From JAFGXF01 sp963732595 (GTDB taxonomy: Bacteria; Chloroflexota; Anaerolineae; Anaerolineales; Anaerolineaceae): a DNA stretch of 64,000 nucleotides. The stretch covers positions 1,550,001 through 1,614,000 of the forward strand of contig CAVSZZ010000002.1 of NCBI GenBank assembly GCA_963732595.1, written 5' to 3'. Both the position numbers and the translations under genes were made by a program. Below are positions 27,563 through 36,264 of the stretch, piece by piece (within the stretch, counting starts at the first letter, position 1; each line of letters opens with the position of its first letter). The notes under the pieces were generated by a model. The model was not told the origin of the DNA. It did not search any database and saw nothing but the letters and a program-made list of their open reading frames with translations.

Positions 27563-28310
27563 CTATTCCCATCGGAAGATCTTGATCGATGCCAGAACCC
27601 CAACCACCAGCAGCGTCCCCAGGACAATGGTATTGGTAACGTGCAAACTCCAGGATTCACCGATCCACAGCCCGCGTAATAGGTTGACCACATAGGTCAG
27701 CGGCAGGAAAGTGGAGATCTTTTTTATGGTTTCGGGCAAGCAGCTCGCGTGGGAAACCGGCGCCAGACAGGAACAACATGGGATACAGCAAGGCCATCCC
27801 AACCACCTGGGCTGAGCGGGCTGTGGGGACCAGGGCAGCCAGGATAATGCCCAACGAGAAGAAGCTCAGGCAGCTCAAGGTCGAAACCGGCCATGATGCT
27901 GAGTACAGCTGCCCTTCAAAGCGCACGTGGTAGACCAGTTTGCCGGCCAGGACCAGCAGTAACATGCCGATGCTGGTCATGAGGAACATCACGATGACCT
28001 GGGCGGCCAGGATAACGAATGGGCTGACCGGCGTGGTCCTTAACCGACGCAAAACACCGTTCTCGCGGTTGCCTGCCAGTGTGATGGTCAACCCCATCAA
28101 GCCGGTGGTTGCAATGATCATGGCGGTGTAGGCCGGGATGGAGATGTCGACCGTTCCGTAGCCTCCAAACATCTCAGTGGGGGTGTTGCCGTAGATACTG
28201 CCGAACAGGAAGAGCATCATCAACGGGAAGACCAGCGTGAAAAAGGCACCCACCGGTTCCCGCAGGAACAACTTGGCTTCCATCCAGGTCATTTTTAACA
28301 GACTTTTCAT
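27563..28310 (-). CDS. ABC-2 type transporter permease
   Basis: A six-helix permease of about 248 residues. The N-terminus has WMEAKLFLREPVGAFFTLVFPLMMLFLFG. The middle has TLAGNRENGVLRRLRTTPVSP, a hallmark of ABC-2 permeases. The end is the typical LPETIKKISTFLPLTYVVNLLRGLWIG hairpin, reached by removing one extra base near 27735 (join ...FPRELLPETIKK). It starts 8 bp after the ATPase gene stop, and together they make a drug or lipid exporter of the DrrAB kind. Confidence 0.85.
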
Positions 28311-28317
28311 GATCGCC

Positions 28318-29250
28318 TCACTCTCTTATTGCCCGACCGGTCATCTTAAGGAAGACATCTTCCAGGTTCGGCTGCTCGGTACGCAGGTCCCGGAAGCGTA
28401 TCCCTGAAGCGGATAATGAATCCCGACGACTTCAGCTGACCAGCGCCTTGTGTCGGGTACTCTGTTCCGTGAACAGACACCCGGTCACCTTCGATTACGA
28501 CCCGGCCCGATTTGGATAATGCAATTTCAAGTGCCGGTGGCATGGCTATCATCCAGGCTGAAGACCACCCGTTCTTCACCGCCCAGCTTGCGGATCAGGG
28601 CTGGCAGGGCTGTCAAGTGCCACGATGCGACCGTGGTCCAGGATGGCCACCCGGTCGCACAGACGCTCGGCCTCTTCCATGAAATGGGTGGTCATCAGGA
28701 TGGTCTTGCCCTTCGAACGCACATCCCGCACCAGGTCCCAGATGGCATGCCGCGCCTGCGGGTCCAGGCCGGTGGTCAATTCATCCAGGAACACGAGCCT
28801 GTGGATCCGGCAGGAGTGCCAGTGCGATGAACAGGCGCTGTTTTTGTCCACCCGATAATTTGCTGAAGGGTGTATTTCGTTTCTCTTCCAGCCCCAATTG
28901 AGTCAGCAGGGTTATCCCAGTCAGCCGTATGGGGATAGAAGGAACTGTACAGATCCAGCGCTTCCCACACTTTCATCCGGTCCGGCAGATTGGATTGCTG
29001 CAACTGGATACCGGTAAGGGTACGCAGCATCTGACTGTTCTGCTGTGGATCGACACCCAGGACGCGCAGGGAGCCACTATCCGGCCGGCGTAAACCTTCC
29101 AGACACTCGATGGTGGTGGTCTTGCCGGCGCCGTTCGGACCGACCATGCCGAAGATCTCGCCTTCTTGCACCTCGAAGGAGATATCATCTACGGCAACGG
29201 TGGTGCCGTAGGTCTTGCGCAAGTTGATCAACTTGAATGATCGATTTCAT
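28318..29250 (-). CDS. ABC transporter ATP-binding protein, DrrA/CcmA type, multiple frameshifts
   Basis: ATPase of the ABC-2 exporter. Walker A is GPNGAGKTTTIECL, Walker B/D-loop is LVFLDELTTGLDPQARHA, and the H-loop is TILMTTHFMEEAERLCDRVAILD. The C-terminal accessory domain ends PNLEDVFLKMTGRAIRE, typical of the DrrA group. The ATG at 29250 gives MKSIIQVINLRKTYGTT once an extra G near 29236 is removed. Further frame changes near 28885, 28835, 28600 and 28400 break the frame; the signature LSGGQ region falls in one of these. GGTAGGT precedes the start, 8 bp after the regulator gene. Confidence 0.8.
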
Positions 29251-29257
29251 ACCTACC

Positions 29258-29551
29258 TCACTTGCTCTTCAGAATTGCTTCAAGCGCAGCCACATGCTGG
29301 CTGAAAACTGTACGACCGGTCGGTGTGGCAGCCACATAAGTGCGCGGCTTGCGTTCAACGAAGGTCTTGTTGACGGCGATATAGCCGGCTTCTTCCAGTT
29401 TCCGCAGATGCGCACCGAGGTTGCCGTCGGTGACGTCCAGCAGCTTTCGCAGGGTGGTGAAATCCAATTCTTCATCCGGGGCAAGGGTCACCAGGGCGGC
29501 CATGATGCGCAGACGGATCGGTTGGTGGATGGTCTCATTGAGCTCGGGCAT
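29258..29551 (-). CDS. Winged-helix transcriptional regulator (HTH_34/ArsR-like)
   Basis: A 97-residue one-domain regulator. HQPIRLRIMAALV is the first helix of the domain. LRKLLDVTDGNLGAHLRKLEEAGYI is the helix-turn-helix with recognition helix, and KTFVERKPRTYVAATPTGRTVF forms the wing. It matches the HTH_34 (winged helix DNA-binding) family, commonly located next to membrane proteins and ABC-2 exporters. It lies in the middle of the operon it probably controls, and the operon promoter holds a good palindrome. The signal is unknown. Confidence 0.88.
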   Translation of the reverse strand: MPELNETIHQPIRLRIMAALVTLAPDEELDFTTLRKLLDVTDGNLGAHLRKLEEAGYIAVNKTFVERKPRTYVAATPTGRTVFSQHVAALEAILKSK

Positions 29552-29554
29552 GAC

Positions 29555-30127
29555 TCACCACCTTGAGCGGATATAGAAACCAAGTGCGATCATCCCACCG
29601 CCGCCCAAAATTGCCATCCAAAGAAAAAAATAGTCGGGCAGCAGGAAATAGCCGATCAAGGCCAGGGCAGTGAAGGCTACTCCCCAACGTGCTGACATCA
29701 TCGACAGCAATAAACCCATGGCAATCCAACCGGTCATGACGAACAGGATGATGATCATGGCCAGTTGTTTGGGCTCCGGCGGCCATATGACCGCGATCGC
29801 GGCTGCACAGAACAGCCACAGCAACAACCAGAACAGCCCGATGCGTTGACCCAACAAGGGTGAGGTGGTTGTGCTGCGCACCCCGCGATTCATGCGTATC
29901 CCGATAATGGCTGACAATAATGCGCCCAGGACGTTCAGCACAGCCCAGACCTTCCCGACGATTGGATCCGCCAGGTATTGCGAGCAGGTGAATCCGATCA
30001 GCCAGATGGTTCCCCAGACGATCAGGAAGAGGTAGGCACCGCTCGAGGAAATCGCCCGGCGGGTTTTCCTGACCATGCTCTCGATGACTGTCAGGGCTTG
30101 TTCAGCTTCGGTAGGTGATACTTCCAT
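29555..30127 (-). CDS. Multi-helix membrane protein, first gene of regulator-ABC operon
   Basis: A 190-residue protein with a soluble N-terminal helix (EAEQALTVIESMVRKTRRAI) and about five to six membrane helices; no recognised catalytic motif. Such proteins often precede HTH_34 regulators in operons and may sense or modulate the regulator. Its stop is 3 bp before the regulator ATG, so the genes are tightly coupled. Confidence 0.7.
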   Translation of the reverse strand: MEVSPTEAEQALTVIESMVRKTRRAISSSGAYLFLIVWGTIWLIGFTCSQYLADPIVGKVWAVLNVLGALLSAIIGIRMNRGVRSTTTSPLLGQRIGLFWLLLWLFCAAAIAVIWPPEPKQLAMIIILFVMTGWIAMGLLLSMMSARWGVAFTALALIGYFLLPDYFFLWMAILGGGGMIALGFYIRSRW

Positions 30128-30147
30128 TATTTCTCTCCTTAAACTAA

Positions 30148-30198
30148 AGAGTACTCTATTATATAGAGTATTCTATAACAATAATTCTTCAATGTCAA
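30148..30198 (-). promoter_or_regulatory. Promoter plus 27-bp operator palindrome of the regulator-ABC operon
   Basis: Minus-strand TTGACA (30193-30198), 17-bp spacer and TAGAAT (30170-30175). An inverted repeat with arms AGAGTACTCTAT and ATAGAGTATTCT, matching at 11 of 12 positions, covers 30148-30174. It overlaps the -10 and the start site. It is an ideal position for repression by the winged-helix protein of the same operon. Confidence 0.75.
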
Positions 30199-30265
30199 GA
30201 CCCTCCTGAAAAGCGAGTCGGGAAGGTAAAATAACCCTGCGTATCTTAATTACCTGGGAGACACC

Positions 30266-30911
30266 ATGAATGTGATCCTTGAGGAATTACATCGAGCCAT
30301 CATCGACGGCGCACGCGAGAAAGCCGTCTCGAAAGTCCAGGCGGCATTGGATGCCAGATTGGATGCTGCCACGATCCTCAATGAGGGCATGGTCTCGGCC
30401 ATGGCTGAAGTCGGGCATTTGTTCGAGATTGGGGAATACTTCGTGCCCGAGATGTTGGTTTCGGCGCGCGCCATGCAGGCAGGTCTTGAACGTGCTGCGA
30501 CCGGCGCTGGTCCAGGCTGAGGTCAGAGCCGCAGGCAAGGTCGTGATCGGCACGGTCAAAGGTGACCTGCATGACATCGGTAAGAACCTGGTCGCCATGA
30601 TGCTGGAGGGAGCCTCTTTCGAGATCATCGACCTGGGTACGGATGTTTCCCCCGAGAAATTCGTGGCAGCCGTGCAGGAACACCACCCGCAATTGGTGGG
30701 TATGTCAGCCTTGCTGACCACCACCATGCCGTACATGGCAGCCACCATCGATGCGCTCAAGGCGGCCGGGCTGCGTGACAAGGTCAAGATCATGGTGGGC
30801 GGTGCACCGGTTACGGAACCGTATGCGCGCGAGATCGGGGCGGATGGCAGTGCCCCGGATGCCAGTCAGGCAGTCAAACTGGCACTTGCCCTGTTGGGCA
30901 ATAACCCTTAA
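30266..30911 (+). CDS. Corrinoid (B12-binding) methyltransferase protein
   Basis: A cobalamin-binding protein of about 214 residues, MtaC/MtbC-like. The N-terminal helical cap domain (LHRAIIDGAREKAV ... LNEGMVSAMAEVGHLFEIGEYFVPEML) is followed by the Rossmann B12 domain. The cobalt-ligating DLHDIGKN motif and later SALLTTTM and VGGAPV loops contact the corrin. One extra base near 30492 separates the halves; the corrected join reads LERLRPALVQAEV. It would shuttle a methyl group between a substrate methyltransferase and a second one, but neither partner nor a reactivase is encoded nearby. Confidence 0.9.
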
Positions 30912-30988
30912 CCCGTATTCATTCTCCATTCAGCGGGTATAATTTGCGCTTCGTTTCCCCGATTATCTATTAACCAAGGAGGAAAAAT

Positions 30989-32203
30989 ATGAACGAGGCT
31001 TCGCTCATTACGACCGCCCTGGAACACCTGAACACCTTGTGCAACACCCATCCCCATCGCCAGGTGGGCAGCCCGGGAAACCACGCCGCCACGCACCACT
31101 TTGCGCAGGTTACCCGAAAATTCGGGTTCCATGTGGAGGAATTACTTTTCGACTGCCTGGGCTGGGACTCGGGGGATCACCATCTGATCGCAGGCGGTAC
31201 CAATTACGATTTTCAGATCAGTGATTACTCGCTGGGCTGCGAGGTGATGGCACCGCTGGCTGTCGTCTCAACCCTGGTGGAGTTGGAAGCGGTCGAAGCC
31301 CGTGGAAAGATTCTGTTGGTAATGGGGGAACTAACGACCGAGCAGTTGATGCCCAAAAACTTTTCCTTTTACAACCCCGAGCACCACCAGCGCATCATTG
31401 CGCTTTTTGAGGAGAAAGCCCCAGCGGCTATTATTGCTGCCACCGGGCATAATCCCGAGCTGGCCGGAGCCGTCTATCCCTTCCCGCTGATTGAAGATGG
31501 TGATTTCAACCTCCCGGCGGGATACATGAAAGATGTGGATGGCGAGCGCCTGGCTTTACATGCCGGTCAGGTGGTCGATCTAAGTATGGATGCCCGCCGT
31601 TTTCGCAATCAAGCCACGCAGGTATTGGCGCGCAAAGGGCCGGAGACCGGTCGCCGGTTGGTCATGAGCGCGCATATTGACAGCAAGGCCGGCACTCCCG
31701 GTGCGCTGGACAATGCGGCTGGTGCAACTGTGTTATTGCTGCTGGCTGAATTGCTGGCAGATTATGATGGACGCCAACCGGTGGAGCTGGTGCCATTCAA
31801 TGGTGAGGATAACTACAGCGTAGCCGGGCAGAAACTCTACCTGGTGCGCAATGAGGGCCAAATGGGCGAAATCAGATTGAATGTCAACCTGGATGGGCTG
31901 GGTTGGCGTGGCAGCCCGACCGCGTATTCCTTCTATGAATGCACCGATGAGATGACCACCCAAATTCGGGAGGTCTTCAACCATCATCCCGACCTGATGG
32001 AGGGACCGGCCTGGCCGCAGGGCGATCATATGATCTTCGCCATGAGCGGGGTGCCGGCCATTGCCATCACCACCGAAAAATTTTCCGAACTGGAGCATGA
32101 TATCGCCCACACAGCAAAGGACATCCCTGAACTGGTGGACCCTCTCAAGCTGGTTACGACTGCGCAGGCTTTGTACGACCTGGTCTTGGAACTGGATCGA
32201 TAA
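30989..32203 (+). CDS. M28 family aminopeptidase
   Basis: A 404-residue zinc peptidase. The central part (residues ~85-165) is a PA-like inserted domain. The M28 metal site follows: MSAHIDSK (first His), GALDNAAGA (bridging Asp), PFNGEDNYS (base Glu and ligand region), QGDHMIF (Asp) and ELEHDIAHTAKD (last His). No signal peptide, so intracellular peptide breakdown is likely. It has an AAGGAGG ribosome site and a TATAAT 42 bp upstream. Probably removes N-terminal residues from imported or recycled peptides. Confidence 0.85.
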   Translation: MNEASLITTALEHLNTLCNTHPHRQVGSPGNHAATHHFAQVTRKFGFHVEELLFDCLGWDSGDHHLIAGGTNYDFQISDYSLGCEVMAPLAVVSTLVELEAVEARGKILLVMGELTTEQLMPKNFSFYNPEHHQRIIALFEEKAPAAIIAATGHNPELAGAVYPFPLIEDGDFNLPAGYMKDVDGERLALHAGQVVDLSMDARRFRNQATQVLARKGPETGRRLVMSAHIDSKAGTPGALDNAAGATVLLLLAELLADYDGRQPVELVPFNGEDNYSVAGQKLYLVRNEGQMGEIRLNVNLDGLGWRGSPTAYSFYECTDEMTTQIREVFNHHPDLMEGPAWPQGDHMIFAMSGVPAIAITTEKFSELEHDIAHTAKDIPELVDPLKLVTTAQALYDLVLELDR

Positions 32204-32231
32204 CCTTCACGCTAGCTAATAATAAACTAGT

Positions 32232-32256
32232 CGCCGGGTGAGAGGTCATCCCGGCG
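32232..32256. terminator. Hairpin after the M28 peptidase gene
   Basis: CGCCGGG / CCCGGCG stem extended by TGA/TCA with one bulged base, 30 bp after the peptidase stop and before the convergent small gene; no strong T-tract. Confidence 0.55.
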
Positions 32257-32276
32257 GCATTCATCTGTGGGGAATT

Positions 32277-32462
32277 TCAGGAACGCTCTTTGAGCATTTC
32301 CTTGCAGCCCAGGCCAACACCAAGCGCAAGACCGAAGGAGCCGAACATGATCAGCGGTTGGAGGTAACCGGGGGAAATGGTGCACCTCAGACCGAGGCCC
32401 GGGTAGTCTAGCAGGATGACGAGTGGAACTAGGAGGTTCTTAACATTGAATTCAGGTTTCAT
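32277..32462 (-). CDS. Small membrane protein, 61 residues
   Basis: From the ATG at 32462 the protein reads MKPEFNVKNLLVPLVILL and continues with a second hydrophobic segment (PLIMFGSFGLALGVGLG) before a charged CKEMLKERS end: a two-helix hairpin with two to three Cys. An ATG 12 bases upstream is also in frame. I do not recognise a family. Coding status rests on hydrophobic periodicity and the absence of other explanations, so it is moderate. Confidence 0.45.
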   Translation of the reverse strand: MKPEFNVKNLLVPLVILLDYPGLGLRCTISPGYLQPLIMFGSFGLALGVGLGCKEMLKERS

Positions 32463-32550
32463 TTTGTTACCCATCCGATAAAGGTGGGTACGATGTTATC
32501 CTCCAGGTTATACGGATATATTCCCTGTAGGTTTCCGTGAAGCACATGTA

Positions 32551-32579
32551 AAACCAGCCGGTGCTTCTTCGGCTGGTTT
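32551..32579 (-). terminator. Terminator of the beta-helix protein gene
   Basis: AAACCAGCCG and CGGCTGGTTT form a 10-bp stem with a 9-base loop; on the minus strand it is followed by TTTT. It lies 30 bp after the stop of the 568-residue gene. Confidence 0.75.
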
Positions 32580-32608
32580 ATGATGCATCCGACTTGGGGG
32601 GCTTTAGA

Positions 32609-34315
32609 TCATGGTTTGATGATCAATGGCAGGTAGAATTCCAGGTAATACTCGTGTGCACCGATATCGGATTCGATGATGCCATCCAGATCGCCGTCGA
32701 CGCGGCTCTTGGTACGCCCATCGGTGGTCACGGGATCTCCAGCGAGCGCAGCGTCGATTGCCCGACTGCCGGGCAATAACGCCATGGTCTTCAGTTTCCA
32801 GCTGTAAAAATCCAGCCCGGCAAGCATCGGGTCGTAGCCCAAAATATCGGTCGCATGGGTCAGGTTGCAGGATGAGTCCGGGGTGAGGTTATGACCACCA
32901 TTCATCAATATATAGAGTCCCCCATAGGCGCAGATTTCCGTTCCGGTGCCACTTGAATAGATGCTGTTGCGGGTATTCCAACGGGAGTTATGGGCTATGT
33001 AGACAGCATCGCCGGCTGAATCTCCCAGATTATTTGCCACAGTGATGTGGTCGAATTCGGCGCTGTCATTCAGATTCAGATAGATTCCACCGCCGTAATC
33101 CAGGGCATAATTTTCGGCGATGGTGACATTCTCAAGGTAAACATTCCCATTCGCTCTCACCGATATCCCTCCGCCTGTGATCGCATCGTTATCGGATATC
33201 TCTACACGGCGCAGCGAGGCAGAAGTATTGCCCTCTATTCGAATGCCGCCACCATCATCACCATCGTTGGATCTAATGGCGCTATCTTCGATTATTACCT
33301 CACTGTTGTCCATCAACTCGATACCGCCGGCACCGGTCGAACCGGTATTATTATAGATCTGGCTCCAGGAGACGGTTGCTTCACCGTTCAGTTCCATGCC
33401 GGCCACGCCGGTACCACCGGCATCGATGACGTTTCCGTAGACATTCATCCCGTTGATGATCGCTGTGGTTGTACTGGATTGGATATACCCCGCACCGCGT
33501 TTTGCATGATTTCCGGATACAGTCGTTTGATTGATATCGCCGGTTACATTGTTGGCAAATAATATTCCCCCACCCATTTCGCAACGGGCTCTATTCCCAA
33601 TAATATCGGATGATTCGATATAAACATTGAAATGAACGGAATTGTTGACCATGATACCGCCACCGTGGCAGGCGCTGTTGTCTTCGATCTGGGTGCCACC
33701 CTGGATCGTCAAGTCAGCGTCAGATACAAAGATACCCCCACCGGCATCACCTGCAATGACGCCAGCGACATAATTGCCCGCAATGCGGACGTTATCCAGG
33801 GTCAGTTCCCCGGTTGATAGACTGCGAATGCCTCCACCACCACCCATATTACTTGCCAGGAAGCCATTTTGAACGGTCAGATCTGACAATTCCAAAATAC
33901 CTTCACCCTGGTGATCGATGATCCGATCGTTGTTCCCCATTCCATTAATAACAGTCAAGTCGATGCCGGCACCGTCAATAATGAGATTATTTCCACTGCT
34001 GACATCCAGATCACCCAGTATATTAGTATCATCACCCCCTGAATGCGTGAGGTTATAGGTGGTATCCAGCAGGTGGATCATGAATGGATTGGTACCTGCG
34101 GTTTCATTGACGTGCTGAATGGCTCCCCTCAGACTGCAATCCGTCACTCCTGGCTCGCAGGCTTTTAACGCGGCGTCATCATTTGTGGTATCAACATATA
34201 AATGCGTGGTAATGGCAGCCTGGGTCGGTTGAGGTTGCCCAAAGGATAAAAAGACGACAACGATCAACAAAACGGCAAGGCATCGATGAGGCTGAGATGA
34301 GTGGGTTGATTTCAT
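32609..34315 (-). CDS. Secreted right-handed beta-helix protein (choice-of-anchor Q-like)
   Basis: A 568-residue exported protein. Signal peptide at 1-33, then an Asp/Asn/Gly-rich solenoid. CSLRGAIQHVNE near the start, GGGGIRSLSTGELTLDNVRIAGN, NSACHGGGIMVNN and ENVTIAENYALDYGGGIYLN repeats are typical of parallel beta-helix surface proteins (right-handed beta-helix/polymorphic repeat types). It finishes SDIGAHEYYLEFYLPLIIKP: the GAHE motif of the choice-of-anchor Q end, plus the LPL tail. No catalytic residues are evident. Paralogue of its upstream neighbour with the same GGAGGGCAAA ribosome site. Confidence 0.85.
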   Translation of the reverse strand: MKSTHSSQPHRCLAVLLIVVVFLSFGQPQPTQAAITTHLYVDTTNDDAALKACEPGVTDCSLRGAIQHVNETAGTNPFMIHLLDTTYNLTHSGGDDTNILGDLDVSSGNNLIIDGAGIDLTVINGMGNNDRIIDHQGEGILELSDLTVQNGFLASNMGGGGGIRSLSTGELTLDNVRIAGNYVAGVIAGDAGGGIFVSDADLTIQGGTQIEDNSACHGGGIMVNNSVHFNVYIESSDIIGNRARCEMGGGILFANNVTGDINQTTVSGNHAKRGAGYIQSSTTTAIINGMNVYGNVIDAGGTGVAGMELNGEATVSWSQIYNNTGSTGAGGIELMDNSEVIIEDSAIRSNDGDDGGGIRIEGNTSASLRRVEISDNDAITGGGISVRANGNVYLENVTIAENYALDYGGGIYLNLNDSAEFDHITVANNLGDSAGDAVYIAHNSRWNTRNSIYSSGTGTEICAYGGLYILMNGGHNLTPDSSCNLTHATDILGYDPMLAGLDFYSWKLKTMALLPGSRAIDAALAGDPVTTDGRTKSRVDGDLDGIIESDIGAHEYYLEFYLPLIIKP

Positions 34316-34404
34316 TTTGCCCTCCAGATTATAAAGTTATCCAACGGAGCCGCTTTTCAGTTCCCTCCTGAGAACATCAAGCCATTCCCGGGTGACCAAT
34401 GTGT

Positions 34405-36132
34405 CTATGGCCTGACGATAAGGGCAAAATAATAATGAACGTAGGTCTCATGTGCGCCGATATCGGATTTGACAAGACCATCACCATCTCCATCCAGGCG
34501 GATCACACCGCGCTGATCAGTTGTAACAGGATCGTCTGCAATCGCGCCATCAATAGCCGGGCTGCCCGGAAGGGGTGGCATGGTCAGCATGCTTGAATCA
34601 TACGCATCCAGATCACCAAGAAGCGGGTCCGTGTTCCTCAGACCTCCCAGCTTGCATGAGTTGGCATTTTCGATGTTGTGGCTGTTGGAGCCAACCGAGT
34701 AGGATGGGCTTCCATATTCACAGACATCCGCATGCCCGGCGAGGAAATAAATGCTATTTTGAGAATACCAGTGACCGTTGTAATCGATATAAACCGCATC
34801 ACCTCCTGCATCGCTCCCATTGCCGGCTACAGTGACATGGTTGAGATTGGCTGAGGTGTTTTGATATAGATAGATACCTCCACCGAAATCATCAGCATGA
34901 TTATTGGCTATGGTCACATTCTCAAGATCGATGTCAGCGTTGGTATTGACATAGATACCTCCGCCATTGCTGGCAGTATTGGTTGTGATTTGCACGCGCC
35001 GCAATACTGCGGAAGTATTGTAATCGGCAAAGATGGCACCCCCTTTACCTCCTTGATTGTTGGTGAATCTGCTGTCCTCGACCGTCACCACACTTTCGTT
35101 CATCAACGCCATGGCACCCGACGATGTGAGCGCAACATTTGAAAAGAACATGGAGTCACTGATGGTTGCCGTTCCGGAAATATTCATTCCGGCAGTGCCA
35201 TGTCCGCCGGTATCGATCTGGTTTTCATAACACATCACATCTGTCATGACGGCTGTCGTATCATAGGAGTCGAAATACGCAGCTCCGATTTGACCATGAT
35301 TACGACCGAAGCTGGGCGAATCCAAGGTCAGATTCACGATACCGTATGTGTATAAACCTCCCCCATAACCGCAAGTGGGGTCATCGGTGGCGGTATTCGT
35401 ATCAAACCATATATTGACAAAAGAAGTGTCAATACCTGTTCCGGAGTTTGCTATGGCGACGCCGCCGCCATTACAGGCTGAATTTTCCCTGAAAATCGTG
35501 TAATCCAATCCTTCCAGGTCTGTGTCATCGATGTAAAGACCTCCACCCCGATCAGTGCTGAGTACTGCTCCGACTAGATTGTTATAAAAATACACGTTGT
35601 CGAGAGTCAGGTAATCGGTATCAAGGCTGCGTACTCCTCCACCACCGCCATATCCGCTCGGGAGATTTCCATTCTGGATCGTCAGGTTAATCAGCTGTAA
35701 ACCATGGTTGCCCTGGTGATCGATGATACGGTCGAAGGATCCCGCCTGGCTGATGATCGTTCCATACATGCTGGTACCTTCGATGATGATCGTAGGTCCA
35801 TAGATATCCAGGTCACCAATTACGTTACTATCCTCACCTGCACCCGGAAGGGTCAGGTTGTAGGTGCCATCCGGGAGGTGGATATAGTGATAATAGGAGC
35901 TGCTGCCGCTGTTTGCCAGGCTGATGGCACCCCGCAGGCCGCAAGTATTATCATCTACTTCATCCAGGCAACCTGAGTTGATGCTTGTATCGAAATAAAC
36001 GTCCACATAATAGTGAAATGATGGTGGTGCAGCCGAAGCCGGCTGGATACTGGTTACGAACAGGCAGATAAAAATGCAAAGAAAGAGATTGGTGATGCTT
36101 CGATGGGGTTGTGACGTGTGGGATGATTTCAT
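34405..36132 (-). CDS. Secreted right-handed beta-helix protein, paralogue
   Basis: A 575-residue exported protein, arranged like the next gene downstream: signal peptide (ITNLFLCIFICLFVTSIQPASA), NTCGLRGAISLANSG, GGGGVRSLDTDYLTLDNVYFYNN, SACNGGGVAIANSG, ENVTIANNHADDFGGGIYLYQN, and a SDIGAHETYVHYYFALIVRP end. The ATG at 36132 is chosen because GGAGGGCAAA sits directly before it; the ATG four codons earlier overlaps that ribosome site. The pair clearly arose by tandem duplication and has since diverged widely. Possible surface adhesin or polysaccharide-binding protein. Confidence 0.85.
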   Translation of the reverse strand: MKSSHTSQPHRSITNLFLCIFICLFVTSIQPASAAPPSFHYYVDVYFDTSINSGCLDEVDDNTCGLRGAISLANSGSSSYYHYIHLPDGTYNLTLPGAGEDSNVIGDLDIYGPTIIIEGTSMYGTIISQAGSFDRIIDHQGNHGLQLINLTIQNGNLPSGYGGGGGVRSLDTDYLTLDNVYFYNNLVGAVLSTDRGGGLYIDDTDLEGLDYTIFRENSACNGGGVAIANSGTGIDTSFVNIWFDTNTATDDPTCGYGGGLYTYGIVNLTLDSPSFGRNHGQIGAAYFDSYDTTAVMTDVMCYENQIDTGGHGTAGMNISGTATISDSMFFSNVALTSSGAMALMNESVVTVEDSRFTNNQGGKGGAIFADYNTSAVLRRVQITTNTASNGGGIYVNTNADIDLENVTIANNHADDFGGGIYLYQNTSANLNHVTVAGNGSDAGGDAVYIDYNGHWYSQNSIYFLAGHADVCEYGSPSYSVGSNSHNIENANSCKLGGLRNTDPLLGDLDAYDSSMLTMPPLPGSPAIDGAIADDPVTTDQRGVIRLDGDGDGLVKSDIGAHETYVHYYFALIVRP

Positions 36133-36213
36133 TTTGCCCTCCATATATAAATGAAATGACCCAAACTGGCGTCTTGTTCAACTTTACACGAATAATTATC
36201 GGAATGCAAGTAA

Positions 36214-36240
36214 AACGGATCACCCCGAGGATGATCCGTT
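36214..36240 (-). terminator. Terminator of the liv operon
   Basis: AACGGATCA / TGATCCGTT 9-bp stem with a 9-base loop, followed on the minus strand by TTTTAC, 25 bp after livF. Confidence 0.7.
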
Positions 36241-36264
36241 GGCTAGTAAATTGATTAACGGGAA

